DNA of 29,344 nucleotides from Chara braunii (GCA_003427395.1 BFEA01000247.1:515698-545041); one strand, 5' to 3'; positions 10,106 through 20,050 are shown, counted from the first letter of the stretch. Notes: generated from the letters alone by a model not told the origin. Numbers and translations: made by a program.

Positions 10106-10810
10106 TCACCACTTTCTTGTGCACTTGTAACCCAACTCCGCGAGTACGTTTGTAACGATCCTTTTCACCCCCGAGGTCCCTGAGGAGGTCGCATCTCGCT
10201 CCTTCCTTTTCCGTCGTTGCTGACACATTTGGTACTGTTCCACCTGGTCCAAACTCCCTTCCTCTACCCCGTTGTCGATGGTGGCCCAGGTGAGCTTCGC
10301 ACTTCCTCCTCCATGGCTCGTCAATTCCGAGGCTTCCGAGGCAGTGAACAGTCCCAGGAAGATAGCACATTGTGCTTCTTCCGAGATTCCGGGGACCTTA
10401 CTTCCCTTTTTCTTAAACTCCTGCACAAAGGTCTCGACCATGGTAAAATCATCCTTGTTCATCGCCTCCAAATCTGCAGTGGTTAACAGGCCATGACCTG
10501 ACATGTACTTCCTTTGCATTCCATCCTTGAATCTCGCCCAGTTGCCGTTAGCTGCATTTATCACCTTCTCTACCTCCTGGTGGTGCCCATGGAGTACGTA
10601 CTTCAGAATACGTTGGAACTTCACAACATCTAATGGCCCCTTCAAAACCTGCTCAACCAGTTCTAACCATTCTGAAACTCGCACGCCGTTGAAATGGAAG
10701 GTGTTGACTTTAGGAACATTGCTCTGAAACCTCTTTCGCATGTCCATTACCTCGACCAAATCATCAATTGTTAGAACCTTCCCGGCACCATCAGCGATGT
10801 TTTCCAACAT
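10106..10810 (-). pseudogene. element 1 Gag, N-terminal capsid-like domain
   Basis: This 234-codon open frame starts at ATG 10810. Residues 33-180 fit the retrotransposon Gag domain: FHFNGVRVSEWLELVEQVLK at about 38-57 is the F-G...W opening, then a helical LKYVLHG...EVEKVI segment, WARFKDGMQRKY, and ETFVQEFKKKGSKVPGISEE. A basic tail QQRRKRKERD follows. It would form the particle shell. It is the longest undamaged part of element 1. The start is supported by the absence of similarity upstream and by its place after the leader. Confidence 0.85.
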
Positions 10811-11199
10811 CTTGACTGAATCTCTTACACAACTTCCCTGTTAAGAAAAGGTAGAAACTCTCACTCAACATTTTGACTTACCATGACTCCTATCAAGTTT
10901 CGTACATAATTACTTCACAGTCCAGATCTAACAAGTGCTACCCGTCTCTTTCTTTTGAACCCACCTTAGTAGGACCCACTTCCTCTATAGGGTTTCCCTC
11001 ATGGTCTTTTAAGTCAGGCAGACAGTCAAATCAAAGGTCAAATTTATTATATTAATAACATCCGTCCAACATAAATAATCAAACAAGGCATCTCGTACTC
11101 TGTCTTTCCTTATACGCCTATTTTTTTCTCAATCCCATACCCAGATGTCGTTCCATCAAGGACAACGGTAGGCTTTTGTTATCCTCGGCAACGGTGCCA
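10811..11199. other. untranslated region between leader and gag
   Basis: This is AT-rich with no reading frame of note. The left arm does not contain it, because the left copy breaks off at the position equivalent to about 11200. It is probably the 3' part of the element 1 leader. Confidence 0.5.
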
Positions 11200-11382
11200 C
11201 CTGTCGAGCGCATCGGTCCAGCATCGCATAAATGGGGCGGGACCCTCCCGATCGCGTCACGCAGGAGTTGGTCTGTTCCTCGTCGCGAATACACATGGAG
11301 CTTCCGCAAGCCGCTTCGACCGAGTGCGCCAATCATACCTGTCGCGAGCCCCTACGACAAGATAGGGCCAACGCGAGGCACG

Positions 11383-12092
11383 ACTTACCTCCACCTTACG
11401 GGAGCTGACACCTCCCTTTGGTGGACGTATCCTTGCCGAGCTACCAGTCAACTGTACGAAAGCTAATCAGTTGCAATCACAGAGGTGGATCAGCCGAGAG
11501 CGTTTCTCGTTCGCCTTAGCATAGGGGGTACGCGCGACTTTACACCTCTACCGGACCCGCATGCGAACCGACGTACTGGGGGGGCTGAAGTCCCAAGCGC
11601 GGCTCGACGTCTGTCGACTAGGACATATCCCACGCACCACGCGTATACCATTCTAAGAACATTAAAAAAAAAAAAAAACGCACACACACACACACGGAAC
11701 GACATAAACAAAACAACGCACACAATCCTAGTCCCTTCAGTAGCCATCCCATAACTTTCCGATGCAGAAATCGGATAGGCGACACTCGTGAAACTTAGTA
11801 TAAAACTGCGTGGATGCAGGGTCTTCCCAGATCGACTAGCAATGCATGAATATGCAAACAGTCGCAATGATGGCGTAATATGTAGTGCGCATAACCAAGT
11901 AGTCTCTCGTGCATCCGAGTACCGCTTATGACACTCAAGTGTCAAACTCAAAGTATCGTGAAGGTCAACTCCTTGACGATATTGCACGGCTAAAGAAACA
12001 TTTGTGCGGCCCACGCGACACATTCGGCATTTAGGCATAGTGTCTCGGTGGGCAGGGCAAATAGGCTCCGCGCGGGGGGTGATCCCTTCCAT
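11383..12092 (-). other. element 1 leader with conserved donor site and small upstream ORF
   Basis: A 200-codon frame spans 12092-11490. Its C-terminal half includes a hydrophobic Phe/Val/Cys segment and NVLRMVYAWCVGYVLVDRRR. The left arm encodes a near-identical stretch (YVLRVVYVWCVGCVLVDGRR), but in a separate short frame. A splice-donor-like AGGTAAGTCG lies at 11381-11390 on the minus strand, conserved with the left arm. The leader may contain an intron or a small upstream ORF. The frame is otherwise not conserved, so it is not called a gene. Confidence 0.4.
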
Positions 12093-12277
12093 ACAAAGTT
12101 TAGGACATGGGATGTCCTGGACAAGGACCTCGAATCCAGGCTCAGGACCAACGTCTGACTAAGAAAGTTTTAAGAAGCATACAACAATAAAAGGAGGGAA
12201 TTTTATCTTCCTTTCTCAACCTCGACCCCAATTAAACCCGTAAGGGTGGGCTTCTTAGACCACGCGAGATGCCCTAA

Positions 12278-12301
12278 CATATGTATGTACGTACATATGT
12301 G
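12278..12301. repeat. near-perfect 24-bp palindrome
   Basis: ACATATGTATGT is followed directly by ACGTACATATGT, two halves complementary except for one base. A partial copy (TACATATGTATGAG) follows at 12363. It lies near the LTR-leader junction of the right arm. It may be a chance feature of CATATG-rich DNA or a dimeric protein site. Confidence 0.6.
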
Positions 12302-12924
12302 TATAGGGGAATAGATATGTCACGATCACATTTCACAATCACAGTGAGACTCTTCTCATCCGTACATATGTATGAGATCGCAGACAATCAAATCCAGAGT
12401 CTGAACCACACAACATACTTGCAATCACATCAAGGAATCAAGCAAAAGTCCATGCACTACACGGGGTCAACTCCAACCAATCTCGGCACCATACCTCTTG
12501 CTTTAGCCATGCAAGCCCCAACCTTTGTCCAACCTTCCATAATTAAATACTCAGTACCTTTGTTAAATGACCATTCAATAAGAGTCCGGGTGAAAACCTT
12601 AACAAAACAATAACAACCATCAGGGCTAAAGCCTTTACGTGGAGTAGTGAGTTTGGGATGGAGTGGAGTCGTAAACCGACGACCTGTTATCAGTGATAAC
12701 TGAAAATGATCCTTGCTAGATCAAGCTGAATCTAGCGCAAATCTTGAATCAAGCAATCAAGAAGACCTGTAACACAAGACAGACCAATCCCCAGGCTAAA
12801 TTTGTAAGTCTATGGAGAATAATCTCCATATCACGATCTCACTCCGAATCGTGTTAATTAGCTGAGCATGAACCTACCCCTGAGCAGGTGCCCAAATAAA
12901 TGTAGACATTGGCAGAATCTTTTC

Positions 12925-13510
12925 TATACAAAGTGGATCGCCAAAATCACCACCTGTTAAAATATAATCTATCTCCTTTAAACTATGAAAATTTTGGCAT
13001 CGCTTCCCGTAGAAAAATACCTTCTCAAAATTCATACTAACACGAATATGAAAACTGAAATTATCTCTAACTCTGGAAAGTCAATTTTTGTCTAACTCTC
13101 TGAAATTAGCAATAATTTGAGCAGCATTCCCTTTAGAAAATGAGAATTCTCACATTTATACTAAGTCAGATACGAATTCACAAACGAAACTAGAGTTCAG
13201 CTAAGACCAAATTAAACTAACTCCTTAGTTTTGTAGAAATTTCGGCTTCACTCCCTTTAGAAAAGTGTTATTCCAAGATTTATAAAAAACTAAGTTGAAA
13301 ATTTAATAGGACTTTGACTCCTCAAGATCCAATTTCGTTTAACTCCCCGATTTAGCAAAAATTTGAGCAGCACTCTCTTAAGAAAATTAGACTTTCCAGA
13401 TTTTTACTAAGCCATATATAAAGTTTAGACAAACTTAACTTTGAAAAGTCAAATTTTGGCTAACTCTTTGAATTTACTGAAACTTCGGCAGCTCTTCCCG
13501 TAGAGAGAAT
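12925..13510 (-). repeat. ~120-bp tandem repeat, five units (right arm)
   Basis: On the minus strand a GGGAAGnnnTGCCnAAnTTT core recurs with cores at about 12990, 13111, 13231, 13351 and 13471, that is, at almost exactly 120-base spacing. Each unit also contains a TTTTCTAAAGGGAG-like stretch and AGTTAGnCAAAATTTGACTT. Same family as the three units at 4990-5270, in inverted orientation. Confidence 0.88.
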
Positions 13511-13832
13511 AACTTACCAATATTTATACAAAGCCGCCAAGTATAAAAAATGATCCCAGAAAATGCGAGAATTAACCTAATTAAAATCAAGTTAGCTAAA
13601 AAAATGCAGAAATTAAACTAAATTTTATCGCTCTAGCACATGGCGAGCAAATAAAGCAGCTACTTGTCCAAATTGAAACTCGGACTAAGTAGTAATCTCA
13701 CTCAGCCATATGCAAGATCAAACCACAAAGAGTAAGTACTATCACCATCCCCAAGTAAAAATCTTCATAGATAGTTAATGAAACTTTCAGATGATTTAAG
13801 CCTTATACCCAACTTACATATGACGTAGTGCT

Positions 13833-14588
13833 AGACCATTCAGCTTAGAAACAATGTCTAGCATGCCTTTAGAATATACACGAACAGATTGCACAACTAC
13901 TTTTTTGTTCTTTGGGCATATGACTAGACCATTCAGCTTAAAAACAATGTCCAGCCACCCTGAACTGTTTAATAGCCAAAGTTTAATAATTTTCTGATTT
14001 TATTTTCAAAAATAAATGAAAATATGGGCAAGGTATTGAACCATTCAGCTTAGAAACAATGCTCAGCTTGCCCAGATTATTTCCAATTGTACTCGGTACT
14101 TTCCCTTCTCTTCTTAATGATATGGCTTAACGCTGGACCATTCAACTTAGAAGCAATGTCCAGCTGCCAGTTCTCATGCAAATATAAATAAAGTAATTTT
14201 TGTTATACTTAGTTTATATTTATGTGTGTGGTTTTCAGACTAAACCATTCAGCTTAGAAACAATGTTTAGCCTTAGACCATAAATCCTTCCTAAAAAATA
14301 AAACAAAAGGCTGAACCTTTCAGCTTAGAAACAATGTTCCGCCTATCCTCAAACCATGTAAAGCATGAAGTTGGATTCTTCAGTCCAACTTCAGTCAGAA
14401 ACCTCAAAAGAAACAGACAGACCAAGCCATTCACTTAGAAACAATGCGTGGTCCAAGACATCAGTCAGGCAAACCCTCGAAAATAAACACAGCAACCAGG
14501 TCATTCAACTTAGCAACAATACATGGTCCTTCAGAAGATATTCAAATAAACAGAACCTTGGGTCAGTCAACTTAGAAACAATGTCCAG
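13833..14588 (-). repeat. array of a ~28-bp motif, nine copies (right arm)
   Basis: Copies lie at about 13833, 13924, 14037, 14134, 14239, 14311, 14421, 14496 and 14556. On the plus strand each resembles CCATTCAGCTTAGAAACAAT flanked by GA and GTCCAG. Spacing is 60-115 bases and the DNA between copies is unrelated, so the motif itself is what is repeated. The copies are more alike than the six left-arm copies. It probably functions as a repeated protein-binding or RNA element of the LTR-like region. Confidence 0.85.
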
Positions 14589-14849
14589 TCCTTGGTTGAC
14601 CCAGTCAGACGCATGCAAACTGTCTTCCTCCCACCTTCCCCCAGTTCATCCCTTAGTCTGCTTTCAGTCAAAATAAAGAAAAAACTTACGCTTTTCACAT
14701 GTATTCCTTTCATTCAGTCTGATTAGACCCTGAAAAGTAAGCAAAGTCATAGGTGAATACATGCATACATCAGTCAAACTAAGAGGAAATAGTCCAACAG
14801 GGGTATAGTGAGGTCATACAGATAGACGAAAATATACATGTTGGTTCCC

Positions 14850-15115
14850 TGCCTCCAAAACTCCTCTTGAGTTTCGGAAGAGCTCCCGCAATCGGTGGGC
14901 AGATTCCCGACAGAGTCTTGTTGCGGTCCTACGAGTTGCAATCCCGCCTGCCGCCTTCCTCTCAGATCATGACTAGACTTAGAGTAAGAGGGGCAGAATA
15001 AGGGGTTTCAGACTCTCAAGATACAGGAGGGGGACAGACTCAACTCGGAGGAGAGGGTCTTGATACCTTCGATCGCCTGAGGGCCCCGCAATGATGGTCA
15101 AGGATACAACAATAA
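14850..15115 (-). repeat. best-conserved block of the inverted repeat (right copy)
   Basis: Reverse-complement partner of 3470-3735, including GTTCCCTGCCTCC at one end and GGGCCCCGCAATGATGG at the other. About four in five bases agree, with few gaps. Confidence 0.75.
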
Positions 15116-15339
15116 CTCGGTCAAACGAAAGTCAAACTGTTGATTGCTGATTCCCAGACGACTCCTCAAACTGCAGCAAGACACCCCTTCGATCAACTCA
15201 TGATCTCGGCTCCTCCACAACCTTGCAACCTCGCGGCTCACATCCTACTATTCAGCCCAGTAGGATTGACAACTCTCCAGTTAGTAGTCAGGCTTGCGCC
15301 CTACTGGCCTGTTTGCTGCTTCAACCTTCAAAGTAAGCA

Positions 15340-15945
15340 GCGCGTTGGTAATAGGTAAATCTCCAACTTTGTCATCTATCCCTCTCCCCAAAACACAGAC
15401 CGCGAGTCAAACTCAGTTTCTTCCTCTTGCTATAGCAACCCAGCATCGTGGCTTGACTAGCCCTGCAGTGCGCAACATGCACGTAGATACTGCTTATGCG
15501 GTCCTCTCCAAGACTGATAAGGACCCTACCCACAGCTGACTTACGGTGCTCTGATCAGGAAGATGGGCTAAGCATTGGTCGATAAGCGAGGACGCAGTCT
15601 TGCGGCTCGCCCGCTGCTTACTTCCTTTGGTGGGGTGAGCAGCCCTCTCTGTCACCAGGCGGGTCCTTAGTCCAACGACAAGCCTCATGCTACATCGGCT
15701 GGTGGGATGCACAGCACACCGGCCGACAAGTAAACTCCCAGTTTCAGCAGCTTGCCTCACATCTACAGTAGTTACAACGACAACCCACCAGCCAAGAGGT
15801 AAGTTTGCAAGCTCATAGTCTGCCCGTAACTGCTTCGCTCTATAGTGTGCCAGCCAAAGTGGTGAGCCCTTGGTCTTGCTGTCTCGTCCTCGCTGTTCTG
15901 ACCGATAAGACGGCCGACGCACCAACTAGCAGGTAAGTCCCCTTT
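15340..15945 (+). other. repeated splice-donor-like sites in the right arm
   Basis: The plus strand, antisense to element 1, has AGGTAAATC at 15350, AGGTAAGTTT at 15797 and AGGTAAGTCC at 15930, each preceded by a similar short context such as CTAGCAGGTAAGT. The left arm has mirror-image sites at 2031, 2322 and 2682. This may mark repeated units or an antisense spliced transcript. No convincing exon ORF supports the latter. Confidence 0.4.
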
Positions 15946-15999
15946 CCTTCCTCTTAATTCGTGCTACTCCATTTGCATGAACACAGGCCAGATGTATCT

Positions 16000-17450
16000 T
16001 CCATCAACACTCGGGAGTGCACACCGTCGCTCACTCCATACAAATAAGCACCTCTACACCCAAGGCTAAAGATCGTGTTTCTTCGATCGGTTCAAAAAGT
16101 GAGATTCAACTGAATCTACCGTCGGAGTTCTAGAGCATACATCACCCCTCCGAAGTCGCCCCCTCTTGCGTGTAGCTCCTACGCCGTATCACTACCCTAT
16201 CCACTAACATACTAACTAAACTAACGTTATCTTTAGGTTTGCATCATTTCGAAACCTCTAAACTAAGGCTCTCCTCCACCTGGTTCTGCGAGGAATCAAG
16301 TGAAAACTTTATTTCACACTCCCACCATAGCCGCTCTTACGACTCCTTCGCACACATCCAAATCCTCCTACCTCATCACCTACTTCCTATCTCAGAAATC
16401 TAGCGTTATACCCAGATTCGCCCTACTGAAAAACCTTGGTGTGGGGCTTACATCCGTCGAAATCGGCCATGGATAGACCGAGATTCGACAACTTCTACGT
16501 TTTCCTTCCACAGTTCCCATACACAACTTATTCTACTAACTCCTCTCTCTACTAACTGTTATGCCGATCTGGCTCCAGATTCAGGTGCGCCCGCCTTCGA
16601 ACCCCCGGAATCGGCTCTTACCCCACCAAAAACAGTCTAGTATCAAGTGAACTACACTTCTTCAACTGCGCCTCGCCATTCCCTTCACCATCGCCTTCCT
16701 CATCGTTCAGCACCGAATGCACCTGGCCCGCTTTAGTGTGCAGAGTCGTTCTGCTTCCTCGGCCGCCTTGCCCCACAGACTCAGTGTCTGTCGTCCCCTC
16801 GATTAGCGCAGCCTACTACGATGACGCGCTATGTCGGTCGTCCGCTACTCAAGCGAGGGCTTCGACAACGACCAAACTGCTGGTCAGTTTTACCGGCGCT
16901 TTCGCCAGTATACTCGGCCCGACGACCGGCCGGCCTAGAGCCGCCACGACTCTCGCCTCTATACTTCGAAACTCCCCTCCCCCTCTGCCTAAGCATGCTG
17001 CGCTGGAACCCGGACACCCTTTGGTGGCCTCGTTCAGACCTCGTTCCGATCTCCAGCAGATGTCCAAAAGGACTCGGCGTGAGCAAACCTGTTAATTCAC
17101 ATAGGGTCCCGAATGGCTGAGGTGGAACAGGGTCCAATATAGGCAGTCGCAGGATAGCCTGAACCACCCAACCAAAATTGTAGCGGCTCCTCACTTGTAC
17201 CCCTATGACCACAGTTCATGTATAAGCCGCTATCCTGCATAGTTCGACACCTGCCGACCCTTTTTCTATCCAAGTTCATTTTCTCTTTCCCGCTGCTCCG
17301 CTCCGTTGCCTTAGCACTCATCACTCTGCTGCCTTGCTTCGCCGGCTGCCACTAGCCTCGATCCCTAAATCTCCCGGATGCAAGTCCGACACCGTAATCG
17401 TCAGTGCTAGGCCCAAGGTTAGGTCTAGCATTGACGAACACCTAAATAAG
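16000..17450. other. no recognisable gene; outer right arm and beyond
   Basis: 16540-16640 aligns with 1500-1610 of the left arm, and beyond 16720 similarity fades. The GC-rich frames around 16740-17210 (plus 16736-17095, minus 16829-17212) overlap on opposite strands and show no domain. They occupy roughly the mirror position of the GC-rich frames at 774-1221, but the proteins do not resemble each other by eye. Confidence 0.45.
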
Positions 17451-17731
17451 TAGGTATTGTACGACGAGCGAATCTATCGAAACGTTTCTAAATCACATTG
17501 TTATCGATGTCGTTTTCCCCACGTACGCATAGGTCACAGGCAAGTGCACCAATCAAGAAACAAAAATCTTTTTAATCCTTTCTTAGTCATAAGTAAAATC
17601 TGGTCGGCGACCAACGCCGATTTTCATAATTATCAAAAAGGCAAAAAAATCATGTGCGCTTTCAATTATGCGCGCTCACACTCTCTTTATTCTAGTCACT
17701 CTCCTTGTCAATGTAAACCACAGATACTGCC

Positions 17732-18238
17732 TTGCCTTGTGTGGTATGCCTAAACTTTAAACCAAACCTATTTTCTGTCGTTTACAAAAACCAGGGCGGA
17801 TACCCTTGTCAGGGTATTCGCACCGACAACGATGACGATTACCGACCGAGACACGATGATTATTCTAGGAGTCGGGGCGATGATTTTCACGACCAACGAA
17901 ATGAGTGTGTTAGCAATTGTAACAACAGAGACAGAGACAAAAATCGTCGCAGTAGTCGTGTAGAGACCTATCCTATAAGCCCTAAGTATTATAGCAGAGA
18001 TGATGGGTTTCACAATCTTCAAAATTATCGACAGATTGGGTATCTAAGGAGCCCCAGTGGAACTAATAGCACTCGGATGAGCGGTGGAGATTGTGACGGA
18101 TACTCCAGGACGGCGGTCTGTCAGGATAAAGACGAAGGGGTGAGGATGAAGGAGATGGAGATGGAGCTGGAAGAGACAACGCAACTCCGACGCAAACTCA
18201 ACACGCATGCACTCCAAAGTGTGCAGAATAAAGAATGA
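17732..18238 (+). CDS. orphan Asp/Arg/Tyr-rich low-complexity protein, probable exon or gag fragment
   Basis: This is a 168-codon open frame. Residues 25-70 are rich in D, R, Y, S and N (RPRHDDYSRSRGDDFHDQRN), with further R/S/Y-rich stretches, and the C-terminus is a charged helix (KDEGVRMKEMEMELEETTQL) likely to form a coiled coil. The function is unknown. Just upstream, in another frame near 17495-17540, CYRCRFPHVRIGH looks like a damaged zinc knuckle, and an AG at 17793-17794 could be a splice acceptor. A zinc-knuckle protein with a disordered charged tail (retroelement gag or a captured host gene) is possible. The ATG may not be the real start. Confidence 0.4.
   Translation: MPCVVCLNFKPNLFSVVYKNQGGYPCQGIRTDNDDDYRPRHDDYSRSRGDDFHDQRNECVSNCNNRDRDKNRRSSRVETYPISPKYYSRDDGFHNLQNYRQIGYLRSPSGTNSTRMSGGDCDGYSRTAVCQDKDEGVRMKEMEMELEETTQLRRKLNTHALQSVQNKE
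17796..17821. repeat. imperfect palindrome matching 184-209
   Basis: GCGGATACCCTTGTCAGGGT continues into ATTCGC, so GCG-ATACCCT is paired with AGGGTAT-CGC. The core ATACCCT/AGGGTAT is the same as in the perfect palindrome at 184-209. It lies inside the open frame at 17732-18238, near its start. Confidence 0.6.
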
Positions 18239-18709
18239 GGCACAAACGGACCGCAGTTGGGGTATACCCCTGACCGACTGACCGAACTGGACAGGACTGG
18301 TAGCGACGGTGGTAACAGATTAGACTAAACTGAAACAACACACGGCCTGTGATGTCAGGCCATGGTCTGGTCCCACAGGCCGAACAGGCAATAGCCTGAC
18401 TGCAGGCCAGAGAAAATAGAGGTCTGTAGCACGATCCTTAGACCTGTAGTGGATTGCAAGAGCCATAACCATTCTATCCGCAAAATCAGCGGAACTCCGC
18501 TATAAAGAAATTTGAGTAATCTAGGATGTGGAGCAAGCTCCATGCAGAGTCCATGCGATGCAGCCTAAGCTACATAATGTCAAATGAAAAGCAAATGGTT
18601 GATATACACATTCTAACTAAACGCAGAGAATGGCATATAGTAAGATACAATTATAAAGTCCTAGAGGCAATTGCCTCAGTGCTTAAAGGAAAAGATAACA
18701 ATATGTCAC
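18239..18709. other. no recognisable gene
   Basis: No frame, domain or RNA gene is seen. Short inverted GGCCTG/CAGGCC words cluster at 18340-18410 and could form small hairpins. AT content rises towards the transposon insertion site at 18720. Confidence 0.5.
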
Positions 18710-18719
18710 AAGGTAATGT
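18710..18719. repeat. target-site duplication, left copy
   Basis: AAGGTAATGT directly precedes the candidate DNA transposon. The matching copy GAGGTAATGT is at 20051-20060, nine of ten bases identical. Confidence 0.65.
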
Positions 18720-19014
18720 TATGTAACCGTTTGAACGCCGTGAACGCGCGTTCTCGTTTAAACGCGCGCGTTCGATCCCCCTCTGCGAGCGTTCAAACAC
18801 ATTCAAACGCGCCACGTGGCAGGGGGCAGGAAAAAGTCGAACGTGCACCTCCTCCTAGCATGCGCGCGTCATGCACCACCCTAGGGCGCGTGGCATTCAA
18901 AAAAAGAAGTTAAAAAAAAAAAAAACACGAAATACCCCCACCGAAACATATACACACGCACACCAATACACATACATACATGCACTCCTTTTTTTTGTTG
19001 GGTGGGGGAAGAGA

Positions 19015-19100
<86 letters not shown>

Positions 19101-20050
19101 ACTGAATCCCCTTACTAGCACGGCACAAAGGGCCCATGCAGGTAATCAGGAGGGTCCTTGCAACAATAAAGTGCAGACCCTCCACCAAAATCGAGGCAGG
19201 CAGTGAGTATGACATAGAGCACGAGCTGGCCGAATATATACTCAGGATTCAAATTCATGTCTGTGTTTCAGCAGTTATGGGTTGCTCACGTAGTTAGGCC
19301 GTTTGGTCTCTGCACGTGATTCTCAAGGCATGGCTGCAATACTCATGGAATGTGCAAAATTAAAATGAATCTTTTGCAGAACCTGGAATGATACACCGCC
19401 ATATGTTTTGTCTTTTGTGCATGTGGTGAGTAGAGCCCCTTAGGGCCACTGCACGTATTAAAAAGAAAACAAGAAGAAAAAAAATTAAAAAAGGAAAACA
19501 GCGATCCATAACCGAGATGCACAGACCTGAATTCGAATCCAGATTATATATTCTCTGCTCACGCTGGCAAGTGGAAGTTCGAAGTCCACCTCTGCTGCAC
19601 GTAAGGTCCTAGCTAATTCGCTGTGAGGGCCCTTCGAAAAAAAGGTTGGACACAATTAGGAGGGAAAAAAAAAAAAAAAAAGACATGAATGCTAACATGC
19701 CTATGCATGTGGCCACAGTTTTGGGGTGTGGCGTGGCCCTGACTTTTCTCCGTCTTGCTTTCTGATTTTCATAAGTGAGGGGTGTGTTTGTTGCATTATT
19801 TCCACATATTTTTTGTCACATACGGATGCTTCATTTTTTTTTTTTGCCCATTATATGGTCGGTTTTCAGCTGGGCCGTTGGCCCCTCCCCCGCCACTCAG
19901 TCCCCCCCACACCCCAAACCTGCTGCCCCCAACACTATATGGTTTCTGCGCGAATGCGTCAAAAGCATTTAGTCGCGTTCAGTGAACGCGCGTTCAACGC
20001 GTTCAAAGGATGAACGCGAAACGCGCGTTCAATGAACGCGCGGCAACAGA
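18720..20050. mobile_element. candidate non-autonomous DNA transposon (MULE-like), 1331 bp
   Basis: The left end starts TATGTAACCG and the right end, reverse-complemented, starts TCTGTTGCCG; 7 of 10 bases agree. Both are followed within 30 bases by overlapping GAACGCGCGTTC palindromic words, which are absent from the interior. A 10-bp duplication with one mismatch flanks it. A target-site duplication of 8-11 bp with repeat-rich ends suits the Mutator-like superfamily. hAT (8 bp) is the alternative. There is no transposase frame. The interior holds a GA microsatellite, CA-rich and pyrimidine-rich stretches. Element class is inferred from the ends only. Confidence 0.6.
19011..19099. repeat. (GA)n microsatellite
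   Basis: About 89 bases of GA repeat, interrupted by a few AAA at its left part, inside the DNA transposon. Reading frames through it are artefacts. Confidence 0.97.

Larger units (their letters stand above)
6990..11170 (-). mobile_element. element 1 core: Gag, linker, protease and truncated RT
   Basis: This is a minus-strand Ty3/gypsy-like internal region in the order Gag, zinc knuckle, acidic linker, retropepsin, RT N-terminal half. The 3' part (RT catalytic YxDD box, RNase H, integrase and 3' LTR) is missing. The coding sequence is broken by at least three frameshifts and many stops, so it is dead. It is flanked on both sides by inverted copies of its own 5' leader and LTR-like sequence. 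Confidence 0.85.
11200..16720 (-). repeat. right arm of giant inverted repeat (5' leader and LTR-like block of element 1)
   Basis: Read on the minus strand this arm lies directly upstream of gag in the expected order: LTR-like block, leader, gag. It matches the plus strand of 1380-6993 colinearly. It differs from the left arm in tandem-repeat copy number (five rather than three 120-bp units; nine rather than six copies of the 28-bp motif) and in lacking the GA expansion. LTR termini could not be fixed: no clean TG...CA pair with a same-orientation partner exists in the window. Confidence 0.85.

Noticed and set aside
4012-14588. Regularly recurring motifs as a CRISPR array
   Set aside because: Spacing is irregular, copies are diverged, the context is a eukaryotic retroelement and no cas-like gene exists.
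12281-14676. Plus-strand frames in the right arm (for example 12281-12613 and 14365-14676)
   Set aside because: They lie antisense to the element in repeat arrays, and their codons simply read the repeated motifs; no counterpart in the left arm.
18871-19215. Similar Arg-Glu/Ser-Leu frames around the second GA tract
   Set aside because: Microsatellite artefacts inside the DNA transposon.
19500-19610. tRNA-like B-box sequences (GAATTCGAATCC near 19530 and AGTTCGAAGTCC near 19575), suggesting a tRNA or SINE
   Set aside because: No acceptor stem, A box or anticodon arm could be fitted at the right distance. Only a 5-bp stem with a 9-base loop forms at the second site.
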